DNA from: Treponema sp.
GTDB taxonomy: Bacteria; Spirochaetota; Spirochaetia; Treponematales; Breznakiellaceae
Assembly (NCBI GenBank): GCA_031283505.1
Contig: JAITBO010000180.1
Span: 1-8,776 of the forward strand
Length of the DNA stretch: 8,776 nt
Direction of reading: 5' to 3'
The notes below the pieces were generated by a model that was not told where the DNA came from, made no database searches, and worked only from the letters and a program-made list of their open reading frames with translations. Numbering within the stretch: position 1 is the stretch's first letter; each line of letters begins with the position of its first letter. Below are positions 1 to 6,977 of the stretch, piece by piece. The translations under genes and the position numbers were made by a program.

Positions 1-176
1 GAATCCCCGCGTCCTAAATTATTCCCGCTTCTCCCTCCGGTTATATCCTGTTCGACAATTTTATATAATTCCGGATGTGCTTCCAGAAGGGTATCCAGTA
101 ATCCGAACTCGGGATTCCTCGACCAATTTGCTTCTTCAAACTTTAATACCAGAGGTTGAAATAATTTCATTTTCAT
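1..176 (-). CDS. Transposase N-terminus, partial (ISNCY-like)
   Basis: The frame opens with ATG at 176 and runs without a stop through 58 codons to the left edge, so only the N-terminus is present. A second in-frame ATG lies at 170. The residues include FEEANWSRNPEFGLLDTLLE, then HPELYKIVEQDI and a G-R-x-G-N-N-x-G-R-G-D stretch. I recall this layout (an 'xxPE(F)xLLDTLLExxPEL' segment, then a 'DI..G...N..GR.D' segment before a 'PTVEQ' motif) from ISNCY-family transposases, which carry out DNA cleavage and joining for their own element. The catalytic acidic residues would lie beyond the edge, so activity cannot be judged. No strong ribosome binding site is visible; a weak AAAAGTGAAA lies upstream. 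Codon use and AT content differ from the tss genes, as expected for an acquired element. The family call comes from memory of short motifs and could be wrong at subfamily level. Confidence 0.6.
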   Translation of the reverse strand, partial: MKMKLFQPLVLKFEEANWSRNPEFGLLDTLLEAHPELYKIVEQDITGGRSGNNLGRGD

Positions 177-204
177 AGTTTTGATTATTTCACTTTTCTA
201 TTTT

Positions 205-234
205 TTTTGCAATATATCGCAAAACGAATTTTGC
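205..234. repeat. Alternating inverted repeats TTTTGC / GCAAAA / TTTTGC
   Basis: The hexamer TTTTGC occurs at 205-210, its reverse complement GCAAAA at 219-224, and TTTTGC again at 229-234. The 205-224 half is a 20-bp near-perfect palindrome, mismatched only at one symmetric pair (positions 211 and 218). The 219-234 half is a second stem of 6 bp with a 4-base loop. The two hairpins share the middle arm and are mutually exclusive. They lie 29 to 58 bases upstream of the transposase start, so they could be an IS end bound by transposase, an operator, or a transcript hairpin that limits transposase translation. The sequence shows only the symmetry; the role is inferred. Confidence 0.55.
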
Positions 235-240
235 CTTTTC

Positions 241-497
241 CAATTAACCACTTTTCAGGAATAGTTGTGTAACTCATCGTCAACAACGGATAAATCCCCC
301 CAGCACCGCCTTCCCTTTGCGTCTATTATTTCAGGCCGGTGGATATGGCAGAGTTTCCCAGTTCCTTCCCCGATGAGGGTTTCTTTCTCGTAAACGGCAT
401 AACTTTCCGCAAGTAATGTATCTTTCAGAAAGTCGCTGCCGGAAGAAATCAAACCGTTCAGCCCCTTCCTCCCCCCTTTGCCTCTGGTTCGAGGTTA
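241..497 (-). pseudogene. Frameshifted, IS-truncated gene remnant downstream of tssM
   Basis: Frame one is open from just after a TAA at 495-497 down to a TGA at 255-257. It contains very protein-like sequence: AESYAVYEKETLIGEGTGK, then LCHIHRPEIIDAKGRRCWGD, then LSVVDDELHNYS. The only start candidate is TTG at 452. Just before the stop, the neighbouring frame continues in a sensible way: ACT at 263-265 begins TIPEKWL. Joining the frames gives DELH-x-TIPEKWL, consistent with a 2-base loss or 1-base gain near 266-270. The combination 'KGRRCWGDLSVV..EL..TIPE.WL' resembles, from memory, a repeated motif in large proteins of gut treponemes, where it continues into an 'YPVVVDP' segment. Here the match ends at WL, where the AT-rich IS segment begins. 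Orientation matches the T6SS operon and the remnant begins about 20 to 60 bases after tssM, so an effector, fibre or surface-protein gene is conceivable. Function is not established. Confidence 0.5.
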
Positions 498-515
498 TAT
501 GCGCTGGCCCTGGCA

Positions 516-3500
516 CTAACGGTTGACCGTAACCATACCGTCCACAATCCTGAGATTTGGCCAGGCAACAGTGGTATACCAACGATCCGGTTTTGGAATA
601 TCGGCGCTGAAATCGATCTCCGTAAAATACACGTATTGTCCCCGTTCATCGGTCAAAAAGACAGGAAAATAGGAGACCCCTTTATCGTCGTTCATCACAT
701 TTTGTTGCAAATAAATATCAAAGATCGACCATGGTTTATCCAGGGTAAAAACCACCGCCGGATCCCGATCCGACGAGGCCCGGTAAAACCGGAAACTTAA
801 ACCCTGGTCAATGGGACCGCCCCCGGCCAGATTCGTCTTTTCGTTCGTATAGGTGTTGAACGACTGGGGGCTTCTCCCAGAGGCGGAAACCTCCAGGTAT
901 CGGAAACGGTTGACAGCAAGCAGGCGGCCACTCAGTGAGAGTTTTCCCTGAATGTCGATGGGCGGCTGGGAGATGGTCCAGGTGAGGGGCTTGACGGGGT
1001 TTACCACTGCCGCGGCAAACTGATAGATCGTCTGCGCCCAGGTCTGGGCGAAGGAACCCCGGAACAGGATCGGATGCAGTACCGGCTCTAGAGGGTTCTC
1101 TTCTTCAGTGGCTTGTACCGGCAAATCGCCGGCCCCCATGTCCCGCAGCAACAGGGCCAGGTCCTCCAAATCATTCATGGAGAGGACATCTTCCCGGGGC
1201 ATATCGGAAACCAGGGGGAATACCCGGAGACTTTCCAGTTTTTCGGAAAAAGCCGCCAATTTAAGGCTGCAAAAGGTTTTCGACAGGATGGTAATACCGT
1301 CCATGATGAAATCGTTCCACCAGCCTATGCTGATATTCCGGGTGTCCGAATACACGGTCATATAGGTTTCTTTAATTTCGTCCATGGGCAAAGTCCGGAT
1401 CTGCTTAAAGGCCGGTTCCGCTTCCACAGGCAGTCTGCTCCAGGCGGTAAGCATCCGATCCGCGTCGGCGCTCAGGAAGCCGGAGAGCAACTTTATCCGG
1501 TCGTTCAGGGAAGCGATACTGTCGGCTTTTTCTCGCTTTAACACATCGGACAACACAATATCGTTGACATCGTTTAATACACCGATACATTCGGTATAGA
1601 GGGACTGGAGCACCGAATTGATCTGGTAGGGTTTGGTTTGATTCACCCGCTCCCGGTACTCCCGCCACCCCGGAGAGGGGATATAGGCTTTATCGGGATA
1701 ATTCCCCCAATAGCTGAGGTAATAACCCAGGTAGGTACTGAATGCATCAGTCTGATATATGCTCCGGTCCCGGTTTTGCAGGAATTTAGGCTGTTCCTTA
1801 AGGTTGACATAATGAGTAAAAAGATCGTTATATGCCGCGATACCATCAGTTATCTCTTTCACTATCCCCGGATCATAGCCCCGGTTATACGCTATCCCCC
1901 CCAAGGCGCTTTGAATTGCCCGTCCGGAGAGGGAAAAAAGCTCCCGGTTTTCCACTTCAGAACGGGAGGCTATCATGGCGTTTATAGTTTCAGAGGAACT
2001 GGAGAGGAAATCGTATTCGGTACTCAAAACAACATAGCGGTTGAGATAGGCCTGGGCCGCGAGGGCGATCCTGCCATTGCTGATAAGAGTAGAAACCTTT
2101 TCGTTTTCCGCATAGGGTTTGACGTAGGCTTCGTAATTATCAAAGGCCGCAATAATGTCATATTGGCCGTTCATCCAGTTCAAATTGGCGGTATTCCGTA
2201 GCTGCACCGGGTCCGGTATATCCACCGCTCCGGCAAGGTTCAGAATCTTTTCCACCACTATAAAAAGGGAATCCGAATCCGGTTCTTTGGTCATTTTCTC
2301 GGAGAGGAGTTCGTTGTTTTTCAGGCTCAGGGCGGCGGTCCGCAGGGTTGCCAGTTCACGGGTCAGGTTGTCGGAAAACTCCCGCTCCAGGGCGCTGACG
2401 GTTCCCAGGATACTGCCCCGGTTTCTGTTGCTTTTTTGCCTGATAAAATCCATATCCTGTTTAAAAAAATCATTGTACTCCTTTACCGCGTAATTGATCA
2501 CCAAATCGTTGAACAGGTAGTTGTTTATCAGATTGTTTCCAAAGGGGTCCCCGTCGGCGTTAAGCCCCAGGGGTATCTTTGTCCGGAACAGTTCGCTTTT
2601 TATATTCTCAAAAAGCTCCCTACCCCGGGAGATAAGGCTGTTTTGGGTTTGGCTTAGGTCCTCCCATTCGTTGACCAGGTTCTGGACATCCCGCAGGGAA
2701 GAAGCGTCCCCGGCCCGGCGCAAGAGCAGGGTGATCCGTCCGTAGTTGGTAACAATGCCCTGGGACAGGGAAACCAGGTTTTTTATCTTCCCGTAGAGGG
2801 AATCGGGGTAAACCGACAAGCGCTGCCAGGCGGAGAGGATGATCTGTAAGGCCGCGCCCTTGGCCTGCAAAAATTCATCGGAGTAGACATAGGCCGCTTC
2901 TTCCGCAAAGGTATACCGCCGGTCATTCCGGGGGATAAAACTGTTGAGCAGGGCCCGCGAATCATTGGAAATCTCCGGCAACAGATAGGTTATCATGGCT
3001 TCGGGGTTATACTGATTGGAACGGAATATCCGCTGAAAATTATCCTGTCCCAATTCGTCAAGCCGGGTAAAGGATTCTATGACGGTACGCAATTCCCGGT
3101 CAAGCACCGGGGTTTCAAAGGACTGATCGATCAATTTGGCCCCCACGTTTTTGATGAGGGGGGTTCTGATAAGGCTCCCATAGAGCTGGTTGGTAATAAA
3201 GATCCGGTCCCGGCGGCCCATGTCGAACTCCCGAAAGACCAGGAGGTCCGAAAGCAGGAACCCCGGGGAAGGAACCATGTTAGTGTTCCGGTAGGCCATG
3301 GCGTTGTAGTAGAACTGCACCGGAGAAACCCCGTTGCTTTGGGTAAGGTTGTTATTCAGGGCAAAGGTCCTGTCCCTGTTTTTTATGATGAGGGGATGAC
3401 CGACGCCGCTCCTACCCTGTAGGGCCGGAGTAAGGGACTGATAATAACTGGTAACCTGGGCCAGGGACATGGTGAAGTCTTTGGTTTTAAAAAGGGCGGT

Positions 3501-4862
3501 GTAGAAAATGATAAAAGAGAAGATCACCAAAACCCCGCAGAGGGCAAAGAAAGGTATCACCCGACCGAGGGCTTCTTTTCTGACAAAGGCCGCATAGGGG
3601 GAAGGGTTAAAAATATACTTTTGCAGCATATCCCGGATAAAATAGGGCTGGGAAACCGGGGGTTTTGCCTCCTCGAGGAGAAAGTCCTCGGTGTTTTTTC
3701 CCGCCAGGGCGGCAATGTCGGGACTAAAGGAAACCCCCAGATCCGTGGAACTGGTAAAGAAAAGCCCGTCGAAGACCGTATCCTTGGTTCCGTGGAAGGT
3801 ATCTTCGCTGAAAAGAGTGTCAAGATAAATGTGGAGGTTGCGGTAAAGGGCGTCGAAATTTTCGGGGAACAGAAATATCTTCCCCGTTATATCCATCCGG
3901 TTTGATGTGCCGGAGAGACGGAGCTGTAACTCCCGGGAATTCATGCTTTTTTTATAGCCTGAACGGAGCCGACGGAGCAGGTCGTTCCAAAAATTTTTGA
4001 AATCTTCCACCCGGTACGAAGCGGTTTTGTTTTCATACCCCAGGATCTGGTGCCGCAATTCCCCCGAAAACCCCAGGGCATATTCTCGGAACCCGTTCAC
4101 CATATCGAGTTTGGTCACCACCACGTAACAGGGCAGGCGCATCCCGCTGGCATCCAAAAGGTGGGCCAACTCATTGGCCATGAGGGTGGCTTTTTTGTGG
4201 GTCAGGTCCCCGTTGTCCGCTAAAAGCGCGTCTGCGGGAATGGTCAAGATCACCCCGTCCAAGGGCTTGCGGTAATGCCTGCGGCAGATCTGGCGGATGA
4301 TGTGGGTCCATTCCGCGCTGGAACCCTCAAGCCAGCGGTCAAAAAAAACGCCGCCGCTTACGTCGCAGACCACCGCCTTGCCCCCCAGCCAGAACCGCAC
4401 GGACAGGCTCTTTTCATCGGGAGCGACCTTCGTTTCCTCCGCCGAGGGGACCAGTTCCAGTTCGCTCTCCCGGAGCATGGTCGATTTTCCCGAAGCAGGT
4501 TCCCCCAGGAGCATGAACCAGGGCACCCTGTAAAGCCCCCTGCCGTGGAGGGAAGCAAGGTCAAAACCCTGCTTGAGCAGTTCGTTTATCTTAAAGATAT
4601 TGTCGGAAAGCTCTTCCTTGGCCTTTTCGTGCTTTTCTCCCCCTTGGGCAAGCCGGGCCACATGGCGCCAAACCATCAGGTCCTTGAGGATGCTCTGGGT
4701 TTCCTTGACCTTAAGCCGCTTCCGCCTGAGTTTTCCGATTAGGGGCAGAACCACCATGAGGAAGATGAGGAACAGCACGATAACCAGAATGACCTTAGCC
4801 AGGGAGTTGGTCCTAACAAGAGCAATGATCTTGGGAATAAAAGAAAAAAGTTGAAAGCGCAT
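516..4862 (-). CDS. tssM: T6SS membrane-complex protein TssM (IcmF family)
   Basis: TssM is the core of the T6SS envelope complex. It is anchored in the inner membrane with TssL, and its long periplasmic part reaches the outer-membrane lipoprotein TssJ. The 1448-residue product has one clear N-terminal membrane segment (about 22-43) and a cytoplasmic G-domain. That domain has an intact P-loop GEPASGKST (120-128), a DVSG at 167-170 that fits the DxxG motif, and TKLD (250-253) as the N/TKxD motif. An IcmF-type FDGLFFTSS follows at 364-372. A second membrane segment lies at about 434-457, then about 990 periplasmic residues. Near the C-terminus, RFYR and KPWSIFDIY fall in the TssJ-contacting beta region. 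Many relatives are 1100-1300 residues long and have two N-terminal membrane segments, so this one is long and has one fewer. The ATG at 4862 overlaps the tssL stop (TAATG), with GAGG at 4870-4873 seven bases upstream, implying translational coupling. The stop is TAG at 516-518. No hairpin terminator follows. Confidence 0.95.
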   Translation of the reverse strand: MRFQLFSFIPKIIALVRTNSLAKVILVIVLFLIFLMVVLPLIGKLRRKRLKVKETQSILKDLMVWRHVARLAQGGEKHEKAKEELSDNIFKINELLKQGFDLASLHGRGLYRVPWFMLLGEPASGKSTMLRESELELVPSAEETKVAPDEKSLSVRFWLGGKAVVCDVSGGVFFDRWLEGSSAEWTHIIRQICRRHYRKPLDGVILTIPADALLADNGDLTHKKATLMANELAHLLDASGMRLPCYVVVTKLDMVNGFREYALGFSGELRHQILGYENKTASYRVEDFKNFWNDLLRRLRSGYKKSMNSRELQLRLSGTSNRMDITGKIFLFPENFDALYRNLHIYLDTLFSEDTFHGTKDTVFDGLFFTSSTDLGVSFSPDIAALAGKNTEDFLLEEAKPPVSQPYFIRDMLQKYIFNPSPYAAFVRKEALGRVIPFFALCGVLVIFSFIIFYTALFKTKDFTMSLAQVTSYYQSLTPALQGRSGVGHPLIIKNRDRTFALNNNLTQSNGVSPVQFYYNAMAYRNTNMVPSPGFLLSDLLVFREFDMGRRDRIFITNQLYGSLIRTPLIKNVGAKLIDQSFETPVLDRELRTVIESFTRLDELGQDNFQRIFRSNQYNPEAMITYLLPEISNDSRALLNSFIPRNDRRYTFAEEAAYVYSDEFLQAKGAALQIILSAWQRLSVYPDSLYGKIKNLVSLSQGIVTNYGRITLLLRRAGDASSLRDVQNLVNEWEDLSQTQNSLISRGRELFENIKSELFRTKIPLGLNADGDPFGNNLINNYLFNDLVINYAVKEYNDFFKQDMDFIRQKSNRNRGSILGTVSALEREFSDNLTRELATLRTAALSLKNNELLSEKMTKEPDSDSLFIVVEKILNLAGAVDIPDPVQLRNTANLNWMNGQYDIIAAFDNYEAYVKPYAENEKVSTLISNGRIALAAQAYLNRYVVLSTEYDFLSSSSETINAMIASRSEVENRELFSLSGRAIQSALGGIAYNRGYDPGIVKEITDGIAAYNDLFTHYVNLKEQPKFLQNRDRSIYQTDAFSTYLGYYLSYWGNYPDKAYIPSPGWREYRERVNQTKPYQINSVLQSLYTECIGVLNDVNDIVLSDVLKREKADSIASLNDRIKLLSGFLSADADRMLTAWSRLPVEAEPAFKQIRTLPMDEIKETYMTVYSDTRNISIGWWNDFIMDGITILSKTFCSLKLAAFSEKLESLRVFPLVSDMPREDVLSMNDLEDLALLLRDMGAGDLPVQATEEENPLEPVLHPILFRGSFAQTWAQTIYQFAAAVVNPVKPLTWTISQPPIDIQGKLSLSGRLLAVNRFRYLEVSASGRSPQSFNTYTNEKTNLAGGGPIDQGLSFRFYRASSDRDPAVVFTLDKPWSIFDIYLQQNVMNDDKGVSYFPVFLTDERGQYVYFTEIDFSADIPKPDRWYTTVAWPNLRIVDGMVTVNR

Positions 4863-5572
4863 TACGGAGCCTCATAAGGGATGATTTTAATTTCCCGGGC
4901 CTGGGCAGCGGCGCCGGACAGGGTCTCCCGAAAGGGAAAAGTGGTGTCAAGGAAGACGGCAAAATTGACAATCAGGGAAATAACCAAAAAAAGAAGCGAA
5001 AAGAGCAGAGCCATCCGCAAGGGACGCAAGGCCCGGACCCGTCTTAACCCGGCGATCCGCTTTTCCGTGGCAATCTTGACCAGGGGTTCTTCCCGAATAT
5101 CAATCTCCTCGGGAAACCGGGCCGCACATTCCTTCATGGTTTTTTCGATAAACTTATGATCCTGGATATAGGCCCCCTCAAAACCCAGGCCGAGCATGGT
5201 ATAAAAGAGGGGGATGGTATTATGGGCCTTACTGTCCCCAAGAGCATCGGAGAGGAGGTTGAAAAACTTTTCGTCCCCGGAAAGCTCGTTGTAGTTCCGG
5301 CCCAATTCCCGCCAGTCCCGGCTAAAGGGGAATTCTCCCTCTTTGACCATAAAGTCAATGAAAAAAACCAGGGGCCGTTCTATCCGTTCATATTCCCGGC
5401 TTAAACCTGGGTCCGCCGCAGCCAGCAGTTTCGTGTCTTCCAGGACGGTTTCAATGTCCTCCCGGAATTTTTTCATGGAGGGGGCGGCGCCCTCCTGGTT
5501 TAACTGCCAGTAATTACAGAGGCAGGTAAAAACCGGACGGCACAGATCTTCAAGGTTTGCGGGGGCGCTCAT
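4862..5572 (-). CDS. tssL: T6SS inner-membrane protein TssL (DotU family)
   Basis: TssL joins TssM in the inner membrane, and its cytoplasmic domain contacts the baseplate adaptor TssK. The cytoplasmic helical domain covers about residues 1-185 and includes the family signature around FYTMLGLGFEGAY (125-137, counted from the ATG at 5578). A single hydrophobic segment at about 188-210 (LLFSLLFLVISLIVNFAVFL) follows an Arg-rich stretch. This gives a C-terminally tail-anchored protein with only about 28 periplasmic residues. No OmpA-like peptidoglycan-binding domain is attached, so it is the short form. Two in-frame ATGs exist: 5578, which almost touches the AGGAG, and 5572, which is six bases from it. 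The second is preferred, giving 236 residues. The stop TAA shares its last A with the tssM ATG. Confidence 0.93.
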   Translation of the reverse strand: MSAPANLEDLCRPVFTCLCNYWQLNQEGAAPSMKKFREDIETVLEDTKLLAAADPGLSREYERIERPLVFFIDFMVKEGEFPFSRDWRELGRNYNELSGDEKFFNLLSDALGDSKAHNTIPLFYTMLGLGFEGAYIQDHKFIEKTMKECAARFPEEIDIREEPLVKIATEKRIAGLRRVRALRPLRMALLFSLLFLVISLIVNFAVFLDTTFPFRETLSGAAAQAREIKIIPYEAP

Positions 5573-5578
5573 GGACAT

Positions 5579-5583
5579 CTCCT
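5579..5583 (-). promoter_or_regulatory. Ribosome binding site AGGAG deciding the tssL start
   Basis: AGGAG overlaps the tssK stop codon TAG (5582-5584). It leaves six bases to the ATG at 5572 and none to the ATG at 5578, which favours the downstream start. The overlap with the tssK stop suggests that ribosomes finishing tssK re-initiate on tssL. Confidence 0.7.
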
Positions 5584-6961
5584 ATTTAACCACCGTGATA
5601 AAGAGGGAGGTTTCCAGGCCGGGAAAGAGATTCCGGGCATAGTCGATCAACATTCCCTTTTCTTCGCACATATCCCGCCACACCATTGCCGATTCGGCGA
5701 GATCCAGCCGGAACCAGAGAGTCCCCTCCAGGAAAGGCAAAAATCGGGGGGGATACCGCATCCCGGTAAGTTTCATCCCCCGGATCCGCAGGGACTTTGC
5801 CCGGGGATTGATCAGCTTAAAGGTGTCCCCCTGCTCCAGGGCCCGGCCCACCTCCTCCCCTTCCGCAGTGGTGCGCACCGCCAGGTACATCTCGTTCACC
5901 TCGGCTATATCCTCGGTTTTGATGCTGGTGAAAAGGTAATCCCCTCCCTCGATGGGCGTAAAGTTAAGTTTAATATACTCTGCCCCGCCTTCGCTTCTGA
6001 TAAAGGACCGGATGTCCTTAAAGAGTTCGGTAAACACCGGCAGGCGATCATCGTGATCGTAGCGCCGGATATCCCGAATACCGTTGTTGGGGTTAAGGCC
6101 CATGAGTTCCGAGAGGAACGAGGCCAGTTCCAGGTACAGGGTAAAGGGAGAGATAAAACCGTCCACCAGGAGGGAAGAAAACCGGATATGGTAGTAATTC
6201 AGGGTCCGCAACAGGAGCAGGGACCGGGCGTCGTCCAGAACGTCGGTGCGGGAAAAATCCTCCTCCCGGTTCGACGGTTCGGTGAGGGTGTTCTGTTGTT
6301 TGTCCCGGCAGCGGCGTATGTCCGTCATAAGCCCCGCGGCCATGGTAAAGAGGGGGTCGTCGGCGGTAAGCATCATAAAAGGGGGAATGTATTTTTCGTC
6401 CACCGTGACCACGGACTGGTTTATATCCCGGTTAAGGACATTCAGCTTAACAAGGGGAAGAAGCTGCATATCCTTGGTATCTTCCTTGTCCGTTACCAGC
6501 CGGGCGTTGATCCTGCGGGTGATCAGGGTTATTTCGTTGTCCCCGGAATTCTCGTCCCGAACCCGTTTTTTCTGGGTAAGGTAGACCTTTTTTTCCCGGG
6601 ACGCATCCTCCTCCGCGAGATTTGCCTCGAATTCGGACCAGTAGGGGGCGGCCACATATACGGTCAAGTCCGCAGGATTATCCTTGAGGGCTTCGCTTAA
6701 ATCCAGGGGCTTTAAGATACAGTTCCCCGGCATGGAAAGTTCCAGGCCGTCCCCCATGATCGCAGAAAACCGGTTTACCGCCACCCTCCCTCCCTTCAGG
6801 GCCTCCCGGTCAAGTTCAAAATTCAGCAACCCGTAGGGATACGGAAGGGAAAAGGAACGATTGAGCCTGACATACTCCGAAGTTATCCGCTGTTGATACT
6901 GAAAATGGTGGGGGTGTAAAAACTGCCCGTCGTTCCAGTGCAATAATTCTTCAAAACGCAT
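5582..6961 (-). CDS. tssK: T6SS baseplate-membrane adaptor TssK
   Basis: TssK forms trimers that connect the baseplate wedge (TssFGE) to the TssL/TssM cytoplasmic domains. The N-terminus carries the hallmark HWNDGQFLHPHHFQ (residues 8-21), the family's W-x-(E/D)-G-x-F-L-x-P-x-H-F-Q pattern, followed by a YPYGL segment (41-45). The 459-residue length is close to the usual 440-450. Other family-like stretches are IPPFMMLTADDPLF, and RYPPRFLPFLEGTLWFRLD in the C-terminal membrane-complex-binding domain. The ATG at 6961 follows GAGGA (6968-6972) at six bases, and the tssJ stop lies 16 bases upstream. No transmembrane segment is seen, consistent with a cytoplasmic protein. A 215-codon antisense frame lies opposite but is a coding shadow. 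Confidence 0.96.
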   Translation of the reverse strand: MRFEELLHWNDGQFLHPHHFQYQQRITSEYVRLNRSFSLPYPYGLLNFELDREALKGGRVAVNRFSAIMGDGLELSMPGNCILKPLDLSEALKDNPADLTVYVAAPYWSEFEANLAEEDASREKKVYLTQKKRVRDENSGDNEITLITRRINARLVTDKEDTKDMQLLPLVKLNVLNRDINQSVVTVDEKYIPPFMMLTADDPLFTMAAGLMTDIRRCRDKQQNTLTEPSNREEDFSRTDVLDDARSLLLLRTLNYYHIRFSSLLVDGFISPFTLYLELASFLSELMGLNPNNGIRDIRRYDHDDRLPVFTELFKDIRSFIRSEGGAEYIKLNFTPIEGGDYLFTSIKTEDIAEVNEMYLAVRTTAEGEEVGRALEQGDTFKLINPRAKSLRIRGMKLTGMRYPPRFLPFLEGTLWFRLDLAESAMVWRDMCEEKGMLIDYARNLFPGLETSLFITVVK

Positions 6962-6977
6962 AGACTATCCTCATGTA

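Larger units (their letters stand above)
1..240 (-). mobile_element. Left-edge insertion sequence fragment (probable ISNCY-like)
   Basis: This segment holds the 5' part of a transposase reading frame (1-176) and an AT-rich leader (177-240, 15 G/C in the 60 bases 181-240). The tss genes beside it are clearly richer in G/C. The leader contains inverted repeats at 205-234, which could be the element's end. The inner boundary is placed near 240 because homology-like coding sequence of the neighbouring gene remnant seems to stop around 233-245. No target duplication can be checked because the other end is outside the window, so the exact edge is an inference. Confidence 0.45.

Noticed and set aside
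177..240. Sigma-70 promoter for the transposase, such as TTGCGA at 217-222 with TAGAAA at 195-200
   Set aside because: The boxes match the consensus poorly, and the AT-rich sequence gives several equally weak choices.
519..530. Inverted repeat ACGGT-TG-ACCGT considered as a terminator of the tss operon
   Set aside because: It lies in the last codons of tssM, the stem is only 5 bp with a 2-base loop, and no T-run follows on the minus strand.
331..582. 83-codon minus-strand frame across the tssM end
   Set aside because: It overlaps tssM and the remnant in a third frame, with no recognisable protein character.
1638..2201. 187-codon plus-strand frame opposite tssM
   Set aside because: Antisense to the middle of tssM, with no family resemblance and no convincing ribosome binding site.
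4275..4742. 155-codon plus-strand frame opposite the tssM G-domain
   Set aside because: The minus strand here encodes the P-loop and the DxxG motif of TssM. The plus frame is a shadow.
4862..5578. tssL start at ATG 5578
   Set aside because: The AGGAG is directly adjacent to this ATG. ATG 5572 has a normal six-base spacing. The difference is only two residues and cannot be settled from sequence alone.
6053..6700. 215-codon plus-strand frame opposite tssK
   Set aside because: It lies wholly antisense to an unmistakable tssK and has low-complexity Gly/Val/His-rich sequence. It is a shadow of the GC-rich codon pattern.
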